Program-made: the position numbers and the translations under genes
Part shown: piece after piece, positions 24,701-39,700 of the stretch
Layout of the letters: every line of letters begins with the position of its first letter
Numbering within the stretch: the stretch's first letter is position 1
Notes under the pieces: model-generated
The model's input: the letters and a program-made list of their open reading frames with translations, nothing else
What the model was told of the DNA's origin: nothing
Database searches by the model: none
Origin: Apostichopus japonicus
Taxonomy: Eukaryota; Echinodermata; Holothuroidea; Aspidochirotida; Stichopodidae
Assembly: GCF_037975245.1 (NCBI RefSeq)
Contig: NC_092583.1
Span: 17,694,764 to 17,758,763 of the forward strand
Length of the DNA stretch: 64,000 nucleotides
Direction of reading: 5' to 3'

Positions 24701-27700
24701 TCTTCTTCGAACGGTTCTAGATTGCCTAATTGACAATCGATCATCATTAAACTTTAGAACTTGTTTTATATTTTCAATGATGAAAATCCACTTTATTTTC
24801 TTACTTTTCAGCATTACAGGCGGTGAACTTTTTGAGCGTATTACAGGAGACGATATCACATTAACAGAGGGTGATTGCATTAGTTTTATGCGTCAGATAT
24901 GCACTGGTGTCAGCCATATGCATCAAAATCACATACTTCACCTTGACTTGAAACCTGAAAATATCATGTGTCTCGATAACACCGGATATGACATCAAGAT
25001 TATAGACTTTGGTCTTGCGCAGAGGTTTAAAGAAGGAGATCACCTGAAAGTTATGTTTGGAACGCCAGAGTTTGTAGCTCCAGAGATAGTTAGATATGAG
25101 GAAATTGGATTTGGTACAGATATGTGGGCTGTTGGAGTCATTTGCTATACCCTGTAAGTATAACCATTCAGGTTGATATAGAATGTAAGTTTAACCATTC
25201 GGGTTGATATAGCCTGTAAGTATAACCATTCAGGTTGATATAGCCTGTAAGTATAACCATTCAGGTTGATATAGCCTGTAAGTATAACCATTCAGGTTGA
25301 TATAGCCTGTAAGTATAACCATTCAAGTTGATATAGCCTGTAAGGCTGTAAGTATAACCATACAGGTTGATATAGCCTGTAAGTATAACCATTCAGGTTG
25401 ATATAGCCTGTAAGTATAACCATACAGGTTGATATACCCTGTAAGTATAACCATTCATTTGCTATACCCTATAAGTATAACCATTCAGGTTACTATAACC
25501 TGTAAGTATAACCATGCAGGTTGCTATACCCTGTAAGTATAAATATGCAGGTTGCTATACCCTGTAAGTGTAACCATTCATGTTGATATACCCTGTAAGT
25601 ATAACCATTCAGGTTACTATACCCTGTAAGTATAACCATTCAAGCTGGCTGCAACCTAACCGTATGCTTGTAACACAGAGTGTGTGTAATTACCCCATCG
25701 CCTTACAACTCTATCCGCATACGAAAACAACAATATGTTAAGTACTAACTTGTTATATTGTTGTGACCGTACATTGTAGTAAAGTAGGCTATATATAGAG
25801 AGAGAGTCTGATAAATAAATTAATAACAACGGTACCCTTGAATGAAGTATTGCCCGCTAAGTATGTTAGTAAGTCAAATAACAGTTCCTAGTGTTTTATC
25901 GATCATTTACAGACACTTTCATAACATTTCTTCAGCCAGACATTTAACTGTATAGTTCAACACTGCTCAAGGTCTGAGAATTAGTCAGGTGATCGGAACC
26001 TCCAACTTCTTGAAATATTGTCGGCCATTTTAAATATCAACTTGTTGGTCGTAGTAGAAGTTATTGCCAGTACTTATGACTATTTAGGTCCATGGAAACC
26101 AAGGCCCATGCAACTTATTACCATTGCAACTGTATAAGAATTACTGCTTACATGCTCAGAATACAAAGCATTGCGATCCAGTTAACAAACAAACACGCAG
26201 TCGACGACTCTTCATTTGGAGCATAAATTAACATCTCCCTGTGAAGATATCTTGGCGTTTAGCTAAACACCTTCAACAAACAACTTTACCTTTTAACACA
26301 GGTAACCTCTGAGAGACTGGATGAGTTTTTTTAATGGTGGGAATTAGCACTCTGGAATGAAACCGTATACAGATTCTTTTAAGCATTTCCTACGTGGATT
26401 ACATTCAAAACTATTGACTCCCCCCCCCCCACCCCCATTTCCCTGTCATAACTTTCACATGTTAATCTGCGACTTGCAGAGCAATAACGATATCACGACT
26501 TGACACTGATTTTAATCTTGATTCAAAACTTAATTTTTATCAATCTGATACCCTTGAACAATCACAGATTGAAATCATTTCTTTTTTCATTTTCAACTAA
26601 AACAAATTTAAAACGCAGCAATGAATACTTCTTTGGTATATATCATTTATTTAACATGAAATGACTGTGATAATTACATTGGCAATTAGCATATGTTTTA
26701 TCTTACATGATAACAACGATATGAAAATTAGTGTTTAGTGTATTATAATGTAGTACATTAATGTTACAATAAATGCTTCACATCTTCAGAAAACATGTTA
26801 CTTTTCAAAATATTTAGCTTTGGCTCCTACTTTTAAAACAAATATCACATTTGTTTGATTTATTGTTTTAAATCTTTGATCCTTGTGTACATTTATGTCA
26901 AACAAAGTATCTTCTCTATTAGATAAGAAAAATCTTTCCAAAATTTCGATTAGCCAGTCTAAAATTAATCCTGTAAAAAATCATTAAAACCTTCTCGTTT
27001 TTAATTCATTTCGTATAAAAGTAAGTCGGGTGAAATATAAGGGTAAACTTGATTACATTCTGGAAATGACATCACCGAATTTCCCCTGATAATAGTCTTC
27101 AATTCAAATCCATAAATATTAGTTGTTCCGTCCAATCAGTGTCAACCATTCGTGCAAGCATAAGATTAATCCTTTTCTTGGATGTATTATTATAAAAACT
27201 TTCAAATATCTGATTCTTGCCAAATGTGTAATTATACGCCAAAAATAGAAGTCCCTCAGCTTTGGAGAGTTATGTTCATACTTATTTTTAAAATTTCCCG
27301 GGTTTCTTTACATAAAATTTGGAAAAGCAAGAAATGGTCCCTCTTGGGTGCTTCAGCTTGATTTATTATCTCACTAGTAGTTAGTAACAATGTATGAGTT
27401 TAAGTTCAGGACTATGTGAGACGTTTACAGTCTCGTCCAAAACCCTGCATACATCAGAAATTGAATGCGTCTTATTACCAAGTACAACAAGCCAAGTTAA
27501 CTTCCCCCATTCGCTCATTATTCGACTTCGTTGTTTACAAGAACGATAGGAATCCGCTATACATCAGAAAGACATCAGAAAAGCATTCTTCTTGTCATTT
27601 TTACTTATAAGGATTTTTCTGTCGGGATTTTCTCCGTCTTGATGAATGTCAATCAAGAACAAGAGAGGCGTGAACGGTTCACCCCCCCCCCACTCATTCC

Positions 27701-30700
27701 TCACCCACCCACTGTTATCTCAAATTAATTAACTTGTCTCTCTCATTTCCCTTTCATATCTGACATCCAAGCATGCATTATGACAAGCTGTCCCATTTCT
27801 AAAGGCCAACAATGACTTGTAAAATTACTTTCATAACGGCACTGGCCAAACAAACGTACATTCTCAGACATTCAGGAGTTGTAAGGTTAGACAATTAAAT
27901 GCCACTGAAATGGAAAATGGTTTGAGGATGATAATCAAATGTTTCTCTTTGAAGTTTAAAATTTTTAAAGCGTGCGTTACAATTCTTTCACTTTCTGTTT
28001 ATTTTGGACAATAATTATGACGTAATAACCAAACAATGCAACCCTGAAATTTCTCAGGAAGCTATCAACTTTTGCCCGATAATGTACTACAAAATAAAAC
28101 CCGCGAACCTCTACAGATAATGCTGCATTTAAACACATAATTTTTTATCTCCAGTAAGACAATCGCCTACTGTTCTTCCTGCAGCCTGAGTGGTCTCTAG
28201 CCGTTCATAGGGGATGACGACACATTATAATTGTTTATCTCCAGTAAGACAATCGCCTATTGTTCTTCCTGCAGTCTGAGTGGTCTCTCGCCGTTCATGG
28301 GGGATGACGACACATTATATTTTTTTTTTTATCAAAAGTAAGACAATCGGCTATTGTTCTTCCTGCAGACTGAGTGGTCTCTCGCCATTCATAGGGGATG
28401 ACGACACATTTTAATTGTTTATCTCCAGTAAGACAATCGCCTATTGTTCTTCCTGCAGCATGGGTGGTCTCTCGCCGTTCATGGGGGAAGACGACACATT
28501 ATAATTGTTTATCTCAAGTAAGACAATCGCCTATTGTTCTTCCTGCAGCCTGAGTGGTCTCTCGCCGTTCATGGGGGATGACGACAATGAAACATTGAAT
28601 AACGTCACCGAAGGATTCTGGGACTTCGAAGACGAGTCATTCGACGATATTTCAAAAGATGCTAAAAAGTTCGTCGAGCAGTTACTTGTTTTCAAGAAAG
28701 GGTAAGCTTTATTTTTACTGATTCCTTTTACAACTTACAATTTTTCATAATCTAAATCGCTATTTAAAAAAGTTGAAAGTATAACCAAGTCTATTAGATC
28801 ATTATTAGACTAGATGGGCTGAGCTACCAGGTCCCTCGGAGATGGATAGAGCAGCAAACTGTGGACAGAAATATATGTTAATAAGAGAGTATATGATGAA
28901 CAGACCCAACCTGCATATGCGTCTGTAGCGTCTTGCGCATGCGTGTAGTTACACTAGTCTGCGCTTTGTAGTTTTATCTGTAGAAACTTGTCAATCATTA
29001 ACAGAGAAACTGAGTACATTCGAGTAAAAAAATAAGTCCGATGTATTTTTTTGAAGGGCTTACACCTCTTAAACCATAAGTTGTTTGGTGTGTGCGTAGT
29101 TGAATATCTAAACAGTTTGAAATTTAAGGGGGGGGGGGATGAAATACACGTTTTGTTGGGCTAGCTTCCCACTCCCTCATTCCGTCACTCCTTTAGCAAC
29201 TGATTCGAGTTAATGTATTAAACACGATGAATTTCATTCAACTTTCATAATTATACATTTTTCCGTAAAAAGAAAATTCATTTTGTTCTCATAGAGTTTG
29301 TGTATCGTTTCATAAACATTTAATGTTAGTATCCAATGTGTATGAAGTTGTTCTCTTTGAATATAGGACTCGAAGAACGAATTTCTGAAAATAGTAAACC
29401 ACCTCCAGTCCTCTCGATTTATAACCATATCTACTTTCTACTTTGTAACATCCAAGCATCAGAAACAATACAACAATAACTCCAAATATTCACGATGAAG
29501 GTGCTGTCCCATCAGTTCCATTTTTATGTATATATATTTTCCCGATGGTTGGATAGGTAGAAGTCTAACTCTAAGGGCATTTACCAGAGATCCGTACATG
29601 TGATGTCATTAATAAAAGTATTTTTAATCTGCTTTGTTTATAGAGGGCGCATGACCGCTTTACAATGTTTGCAACATCCATGGCTAACAACTCGCGACAC
29701 TAGACTGAGCGTGGTAGAAAATAAAGTTTCCACAAACCGTCTGAAAAAGTTTGTAGCCAGAAGACGGTGGCAGGTAAGCTGTTTCCAGGTTTCTCTGTAA
29801 TTTTGCTTTCATTTTTGTACAAAATTTGTGTACAAACTATTTGTACACAATTTTTGTGCTGCTCTAAACGTTTCACCATTATTGTGTTTTTTTTTTCATA
29901 GAAACCCAAGTTATTTTATATAAAAAGTAACTTTATTAGTAATAGTTTGGAGTCAATATACTTCGAACAGTTGTCACACTCTGAGATTTTTACTAAGTTT
30001 GTTAAATCCCGTAATTACGAGTTATTTAACATACTTATACACAGCTCAAAATCATTAATTATGAAGTCACCGTGAAACAGTTATATCTATATCTAGCCCC
30101 TCCCCCCTCCCATGGTCGCAGTTTCTGAAATGAGTCTCATCAAATTCCTGATGGTTATAGTAAGACGACAACATTTACTTACAAACTTCCATTCACGGGA
30201 ATAATAAATTCATTTTTCCATTTTGGTTTGTGATGTAAGTTTAACAAACGTTAAGGTTAAGTTGTATTTACTTTGTCTGATTTGATTATTAATATTACTT
30301 TAATATTGTGTGTGCTTTTTCTTACATCATAATACACTTTTATTATTGAAGATGACTCGTGTCTCTAAACAAAGCTAGTGGTTTGGACCATTACCTACAA
30401 CAACTTCATTCTATAAATTAGAAAAAGGCAGTAGCGCCCTCACTTTGTAACTAAATTAAGGCACATTACGGTAGCAGCAAATGTGACACTATAATGGAAC
30501 AGGAAATATTCTTCATTGTTTATTGGAAACTCTATATTCTCAATAATGTGTTCTTTAATATAGATATGCTTGTATGAATTTAAACTTTCTTGTAAACAAA
30601 GAACCGCTCATTTGCTCCAGACAATAGACCACAAAAGGTGGTCTCTGACGTCATCATATTATCAAATGTTTTATCAAAAGTGTTGTTTTCCTCTTCTCAT

Positions 30701-33700
30701 ATTAATAATGTTGATTATCATTGAAATTTTATAAATTTTGGAACATGGTTCTTTAGTTGTAAATGTTTCCTTTGTTTAGAAGTTTATCAGTGAGCAAGTT
30801 ATATGTAAGATTAAACAGTGGATAAATGATTTGTACATTTTAAAGTAAAAACAAAGACTATTTGGGGTCAAGTGTCATCAAAACATGACTTAATATGCTG
30901 TTGGCAGATGCATTCATACAATTGCACAACATTTGAAGAAAAAAATATCCATAATACAAAGTGCAATTATGATGTAGTGTTGACCCACATATGCACACAA
31001 TTAGTAGCGGTTTTGTTAAACACGAAACTTCAGCCGCCGGTGTGTATACCTTTAGCCTCGAAACAACTTCTCCAAACGGTGGCTGCATCGATTGCGCATG
31101 CGTTGTGCTGCTTCTGTTAAATTGGTTTATTAATTAGATTGTTGTTTTGAAAGATAAGCTAATCTTTTAACTCAAAAGAAACAATATGAATATTTAGACT
31201 GGAAAATATTAGTTTTTATTATTCCTGTAAAGTACCTTTTAATTAAGGGAGAACGACCAATTTAAATGTTAATCCTTTAATTATAATATGGTTCTCCTTT
31301 AATCTAAGCTTTCATGCGTTGTATTAATATTAACTGTTTAACCTTCAAAGTATGCATAAGCCTACAGCTTGACCTGAGATACCAGTAAAATAACTTTCCT
31401 AACTACAGTCTTTAAAAAAATACGAGCGCATAATTTAAAGTTACAAACGAAAAATCGTACAGTTACAAACAGTTTCAACAATAGTGTTCTTATAAGGAAG
31501 GAAAGAGGTAGAAGTCCTCTTGGGGTTGTTTAATCCAATAATGAGGCGCTGAGTACCTACCACACTTGAAAGAAAAGCTTTGTAGACGATTCAATTATTC
31601 AGATTATATTCATTAAAAGGGGTAATTATTCATCCCTGGGGTTCTATAGGGGTAAAGGTACTCGTCTAGAAAACAAGTTCTGAATAGGGAAACAGGAATA
31701 CCGCACACGCAACTATTCTTATCATTGGCTATTGTACTCTGAGTAATTACTCGGCCAAATCTCAAAGGAAAACCAAGAAATCTTTGTTTGCAAAGGTTTC
31801 CCATTGTTAAACTTGGCTGCAATCACTGCCTGATGGGAATCGTAACTCATCCAAGGTTCATCTCTATATTGCGAAGAATTCGGGAAAAGTTTGTAAAATC
31901 TTCGCATGTGATGTGAAAGCCCTTTCTGGACGTATTTATATAGTAGGCACATGATAATAATAAATAATAACAAAGATTAATAATGCACACGTATCCACCC
32001 AGAAAAGGGCGCTCAAGGCGCAAAAACCAATGAACTCCTCCAAACGTAATGTAAAGTGTCTGTGAAAGCTTGTTGCGTACGGTGAGTTTTCAGCTTCTTT
32101 TTACAGCAGGAGACATTCTTAGCCGTCTTGATTTCAAATGTTAACATATGCCACAATCGCGGTGCAGCAACTGAAGAAGACCACCCCCCCCCCCCCCCTC
32201 ACCAGAATGGTTGGATTTAGATTCCCTGAGAAGTTACCTATCATTTAACGAGAACTACGAGGAATATTATTGCTGAGGCATATCAGAGATGAATAAAGGC
32301 ACCACATTGTGAAAAGACTTGTAGATAAGCAGCATTAGCTTGACAACAATTCCATAAGTTACAGGAAGTCAATGCAGGTCTTTAAGGATTGGTGTAACAT
32401 TTTTTTGCCAATATTTCTAATATGAAGTGAACAAGTACGGACAATGTTAGAGGATTAAATGTTTGAAGTCACATTTCGGACATGCTGAGGTCTAATTGAA
32501 AGATATACAGAGTGACAACAATTCAGGGCTAGATCTTGAATTCCAAGATAAGTTTGAAGACGTGAAAGCAGGATGTTGTGGTAAAATGTATCGGATGCTT
32601 CACTTATGTCCAAGATAATAAATGCTGTAATATTGCCATTGCTTAACTTTAGCCTAGGCTATAGTCTAAATTGATTTTACCTTGACAAAACTCTACCGAA
32701 TAGCCTCCACCGGGTTTCGAACCCGGGCCTCCCGCTATATGCGTTCGCCCTAACCAACAGGGCCTTAGACACTGACCCCATGTACCCTCAACTCCATTGT
32801 CAAGCGGGAGCAAAACATGAAGAATGGGGACTGCTTACATTCAGTCGAATATTTAGACCACTCATTCGGGCCAAGGAAGCTCTTTCATAAATGTACATGC
32901 CCCTACCTAAATCAGTCGGGAGTATTTATAGCCCCCCCCCCCCACCCCTCCCTCATCTTTGAAATTCCGTGCACGTCACTCGTCCCCCCCCCCCGCTCCC
33001 CGTCCCTACTCTCTCTCCACCTCACTCTCTCATTTTCGCTCACACACGGGTCACATTCTGCACACACACACACACATACACACACTCTCCTCTCTTATGC
33101 ATATGCATATGCCATGGAATGTTTATTGCAAGACCAACAACAACAACAACAGATGAAGGTGTTCCCAATAGCACATTCCTTTATTGGTGTGCAAGCAATT
33201 ACATGTATTTTGCTGATATAGGGTCATTCGATAATGTTTCTCTATTTCGTGAAAATACTTAAAACGCCGACAATAATCACTATATAATAGAATGAGTCTC
33301 CAAGACACATTACGAGGTTTCAATGAAGACATGCAGAGGCCATGTTATTCTATAATTATCATCGTAAAGAGTCTTGCAATTTGACACCAATGGTGCGGAA
33401 TGGCCTGACAAAATAAACCAGCAGACAACAGCTGCGGTAGTCTATACTACTGACATAAAATTGGCGGGAAACCTTGAAAATTTTGTAGCTACGCCTACCA
33501 CACTGCTCTTATCTATTGTTGGAAGCGCATTAGTCTCTCTGTTAAAGCAATTAACTACTAGAAAAATGTTAAGTATATGAAGTATAGGCTCAAACATGTC
33601 CTTGTCTGTGCAAAGAAACATGGTTCTAAAAAGAGGACAACAATTTAATAGCCGAGAATCACGATTATAGAATATATACATCTTCACAAACCATTTCTGA

Positions 33701-36700
33701 ACATTTAACTTTACAGTTTACAACCTGTGTTACTTAGCACTTAGACTATTTACAACATTGACTAATGAAATTTATTTGGATCCCATATTATCCTTTCAAT
33801 TTACTGTAACTTTGATATAAATTTGTTTATGGTAATGTTAAATTGCTCAATTCCATATATTGATGTTTGATCGCGATACATTTTACTTATCGTATTCGTG
33901 GAAGAAGCTGCGTAATATCTGCACGCAGCCCCTCGCATTGGGGGTATGTACTTGTATAAAACTTCTAATTGATCTCAAAGACTGTTATTTTCCTTTAAGG
34001 TATCGGGGAATTAAATAACGCAATAGGTTTGTTAATATGTTGCGCAACGCAACAATATAGACTGTATACATTGAAAAGCACAATGTGTACCAAAAATTCG
34101 AAAGCAAGTATTACATAGAAACTTTGTCTCTTGAATAAGAGAATAACATAGACCAAATTCAAATATGAGGATATTGAACCTCTTTGAAGTGACAACTGAA
34201 ACTTTAAAAAAAGATCATACTTCATTTGGATTTCAAGGTATACTCAAACGTTGGTAAATCCTCTCCCTATGTTTAACAAAGCAAACCTGGAGATATTTGT
34301 ACCGTTTCCTTGTGACAGATTAAGGTTTCCTTTGCAACCATGTCACGCAGTATAAGACATCATTTTAATGTCTTTTACAGATTTCTCCTGTTAACTTTAA
34401 TCTCCTAATTTAAGTCTATCTGTCCCAACTACATTTTCATCACTTGATAAATGCTAATCCCAGATCCTTCACCTATTGGCTCTTTTTAGCTCCGAAGACT
34501 GAAGCCCCAAGACTGTCCTCTTCTTCCATTATGTAGGGTTAATAGTGAAATGGAAGGCTATAACTTCCCTTCCTGGCTAACACAACGAAAGATGTTTACA
34601 ATGGTTAGATCACAATGATCGGTATGGGCTTCCTTGCAATCCATTAACGTACATGTTCTTTGTTGTCATAAGTATATTGTGCGTTGTTTCTCTATATTTT
34701 ATGTATAACCAGGGAGTTGTTATGTATAACATCAATGACCGTGTTGTCAATATTGCTCTCCTATGTTATATCAGGGTTCTTGAAGGCATGTATTCTTACT
34801 CCCTGGTTAATTGAAATACATTAATGCCTCAAATCTGGGGCGTTAATAAGGCCGTTCTCTTTGTTTATAGCGGATAGATGATTTCTGTTATAAACAATTA
34901 CCATCGGGTATACTGTGAGTGCATTGTAGTTGGATCACAGGTTACAAACACATTATACGATCGTTCGATCGCTTCTATAAATTATATCAAAATCTCAAAG
35001 GCCTGCCTTCTTGCTTCACTAAAGTGACAATATTTAACTATACGAATTATTCAATTAGATTCGCCGGTTACATTGGTTTAGATTTAAGAGTCTTGTTCCA
35101 CTTGATGAGGGTTATTCCTACACAAACTCAATAAATAACTGATTTGAATGCATCATAAATGAAAGTTAGACGACCTGACTTTTCGATCCTACTAAGATCT
35201 TCTTCAAAACGAAATTTGTAAAAAATATTCTACATGCCATATCAAAACGTGAAAACCTCATATATTTTATACATTTACGTCAAAATAACAGACGTTTTAG
35301 CAGTAAATAAGTGTTGTGTTAAAAGTGTTATTTTCAGAGAGCTTCCTTTTAATTATAAAGACTACATAGATGACATTGTATCATTCAACGTAAAATATTT
35401 TATGGATCTGAGGCATGAAAAGTCCCCTCAGCGAATCTCAATTATTCTTCTTGCTTTTTATATAAATATATTGAACCAAGCCACGTCAAAGCGACTGCAT
35501 TGTAAATAGTCAATCAATTGACCATTATACTGATCAATCAATATTATTGCTTGTCTAATAACACAGCCCTTTGGTTGTTTACAATGTGATTGTTGTCTTC
35601 TATTAGCCACAGCATCTAAAATCAATAGACTGAGCCAACACCCCGATGGCTTGACGGACAATGATATCAAGTATAATGACCTTTGTCCTTCTTGCAACAT
35701 TCTACAAGTGCCTATATGTCCATCCTTGGTTCGACTTTGTACCAAGAACAGAAGGCAAAATGTGAACGGTTGAATGCAACTGCTAGCTTCTTGACAAAGT
35801 TCATCAGGGTACGGAAAAACAGAAACATGAAATATACCGTAAGCAATGCTGATTGATAAATCTTACCGCCACTCTACTTGAATCACGTGACTGTCCTTAG
35901 CAACCTGTATTGCTGGGACTTGGGACGTGTAAAGTTAAATCCAGTGTAGTTGGAGCAATTTCAAAGTTCCACTGGTGAAAGTGTTGATCATACTAAAGTC
36001 CCCTTAACTCCAGATCAAATTCACCGCCACGGTATGTCGCCATTCAGGGAACCAATGCACTTTGTAATCAATGCACTTTGTAATCAATGCACTTTGTAAT
36101 CAATGCACTTTGTAATCAATGCAATTTGTAATCAATGCACTTTGTACCTCAAATGTCGCATCGCATGGAATCAAATCCGGAACTGAGTCCCGATCAGAAG
36201 AAACGGCGGTTGTTACGCAGCATTGCGTATGGATGCATTGGCATAGTGTACCTTTATAGACAAAATTAATGGAGGTCAAATTTGATTCGGGAGTCAAATT
36301 TGATCCGGCATACGTCTTTTAAATTTGAATATTATACTCGCATCGACTACAAACATGCCATTGGAGTGTAAACTTTCCTATATTATACAGTATAGGCGTA
36401 ATGCGTGTTTGTATATAGGTGAACTATTTAGCCTACGATGTACAATGCAATACATTTATGTACAAACACCGCCTTACGCTCTGTTTTCTTCGTTGAATCT
36501 CAGACACCTTAATCAGGAGCAAACTAAAATGGAACAATTCACGCAGATGTAATGTTGATAAGATGTTTTAGAAAACTGTTTAACAAGAGACAAAGGGCTA
36601 CCATGTCATTATATCCGAATAATACACCAATAATGCCCCTGATTTAAATGCTTTGACATCGGGATAACATTTGTTCATTCACCCATCAGTAAATGGTTGG

Positions 36701-39700
36701 CTCTACAATTCATAGATTTTGTGGGCTTTTAATCACCTGTCAACATGCCACATCGGAACCGGTTGTTCCTTTTTATTTCCTTTTATTTCTTGTTCTTTTG
36801 TCCCGTCTGCTCTGTCTTTTTCTCTTCCTTTATAAATCTCAGCACGACTCTCGACTCTGAGGCTCACAGATTAATTTTTGTCCCATTCGGCGTCCATAGC
36901 TTGAATGTTCGGTGATTTTTCAAGGGTTCGTGGTTTCATAACAGTATCCACCTACTAAAGTATCTAATTAAATCAACAAAAGCAAAATGATCGGGATCTA
37001 ATATAGAAGTAAAATTGTCGTGAAGTCTCTTCCCAGTGTCTCCGTATTGAACGAAACTGGAGGTATGCTCTGGATAGCCTATACTCTAAGTAGGCATTAG
37101 GATTAAGTTAAAGACATTTATGTATGTTTATAATTATAGGTTCACAAATGATGCCAGTAATGAATGATATGAAGTAGTGGTCATAGTGTTATGACGTCAT
37201 GATGATTGGGGGCATATATGACATTATATTGACATCGTAAGACTATTTTAACAGAAACAGATATCGAGTCCTCTCATGGGTCAGGAGTTGTTTACACCTG
37301 TTATTATACCATAGTCCTCTCAAAGGTCATGGGGTCACCCGTATTATTGTATCGTGGTCCTCTCGTGGGTAATGAGGGCTCATTGAGATGTTGACAAAGG
37401 AGGCCATCTTCATCCTCAAGAGGGGGATAAGTTGATACATTGGTTGTTTAAATACATACTTTGGTCGAGGATGAGTATCTGCTAGCATGAGGAGGATATT
37501 TGATTGAAAAGGTTTCAATCTCAATTGTATCGTATGAGAGCTCTTACCCCCCCCCCTCTCCCCACCGCCATATGCACTGAAATAACTAGTGTCATGTGCG
37601 CATGTAATGTATCACCCCCCCCCCCCACACTTTCTTCACGTCACACACCATCAAAACGATGCACTTAAATAGCTGTTTATTACCCTTATCAACGATGTAT
37701 TTATATATCTCTTTATTACCCTAATAACCAGAATATGGCAAAACAATCTCTCGTCTTGACTATTGTATGTAAAGCAACTTAGGTCTGTGCACATCTGCAA
37801 TGAAATTGTTATAAGCCAGCAAATTTGTTTAATGCTAATACCTCTCTAAACTGTACTCCCATTCCATGCTTCAAAGCACTCACATTTATATTAAAAACAG
37901 TTCCTAACCTTGATCTGATAGAAACATGATATTCATACTGCTCATACTAACGCTACGAGTGCTCTGAAGCGGGACATGACAGTACAGTATAGAAAACTTG
38001 TCCCAACTGTAAGCAGCAGCCCTCTGTAACATGAATATGCAAAAGCACATTATTGTATTTAGCAAAACCGATTCTATTGTAGAATAGTATGTAGACATTA
38101 TTGATAGTCAGAACTGTTATCACCTTGCCAACCACTTGTCTATCATGAATGGGTTCATTTATTGTTGATAGTTCAACTAAATTGATTTCAAACATATCTG
38201 CAAAGTATACAACCATAATACGAATATCATTTAGAAATGAAATTTTAGAAGAAGCGCCATCGATGACGGTTTGTTTCCGCGAATGTTGAAGATATTAAGA
38301 ACATCTTGGAACTGCTGGCACTAAACAGTAAGCAATCTGCTACAACCTGAAGTTACTTTAAGCCGTGTAGCAAGTCATGTAAACATTAGCATATAAGACC
38401 GCTGCTAACACTTCCACGAAATTATTTACGTTTTGTAGATAACTGAGCAGCTGTTGCAATTTTGACGTTGCTACCTCCACCGTCACCGAAAACTTCTTAA
38501 AATAGCCTCTGGCATCAAGAAAGGTGTCTGTTTTGTGTTCATTTCCTTTCTAAGTAAAGCCTGGATTTGTGTGGCCGTTTGTTTGCTACCAACTCTTTTC
38601 CACCCATTTAGAGGTTTTAGTGACGAAAAAGACCGACCTTCCCTACTTTTTTTTAAAATGGGATTAACTTTTAAGTCCCACTCAAGAAAGATTTTGTCCC
38701 CTCAAGTACATACTCGAGAGGTTGTCGATTGTGTGAGGAGAGGATGTAATTTGTTAAGGAGTCCCACCCATCAGGCTCGGTTGGTTCCCTTTCATGGTCT
38801 CCTTGCTGCACTTTGCTGGTTTGAGGGTAACACTTATATTCTATAGTTCAGCAAAAACGCGATAATTTACAAAATTGTCACACATTCCAAGAAACCATTA
38901 AAGGAGTTTTTTCTTTGGTTAAGTGCAACAGTTTTCCTTCTTAATATTCCAATCATTGTTGTCACTTGTTGCCAAACATTTAGTTGTGATACTATACTGC
39001 TATCCACTGGGCTCTAATAGTTCTACATAACATTTTTACTTCTTGCAGAGAGAGGGAGAGAGGGGGTGTGGGGAGGGGGTTCTGTGCTTTTTCTTATGTT
39101 TTCATCTAAAGTTTAAATCTAACATTTTAACTAAACAAACTTGCACGGGGTAATAAGGCGGGCCAATGGATTTCCCACAACCCTCCTGTGGTTTGAGCTT
39201 GCCACAATTCCAAATGAGGGGTGTACGGTACAATTAGTGATACTATGTCAAACCCCCTGCCCGCACCTTTCCAAGACAGATAATAGGCCAATACATGCTA
39301 CTCAGCAATACTAATAGTTGATTGTGTATCGCACACAAATAATGGCTGTAGTCTAAACATCCTTTCTTTGAGATCGGATGAAACATGAACAAGAAGAAAG
39401 ATAGCAAAATCATTCCAATAATTATTTTTCTGCCGGATGCTGAACAGTTTTGCTGGTTTTGATTACGAATGCCTTAAAAAAAATCAGAAAAAGGAAATTG
39501 AATAATATAAGTCCAGTTACTGTGACAAAGTCATATTACTTCCATCCTTGGACTCAGTCAGGCTTAGAACGGAGTTCGTTGTTTTCGTCTTTTCGTCTAT
39601 CTTGGTATTAACATGGAGGTAAAACCTCCATGGTATTAACAAACAACTCTTTTGTGTTAGTCGGTAATGGTGTAGACATTTCCCCCTTCTCCCCACCAAC

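Noticed and set aside
32690-32785. Functional tRNA gene on the minus strand
   Set aside because: The T-arm and B box are good, but the acceptor and anticodon stems do not pair, so a SINE or pseudogene is more likely.
38535-38846. A 103-residue frame in intron 5
   Set aside because: No domain, no splice sites in the right phase for the MLCK gene and no homologue I recognise.
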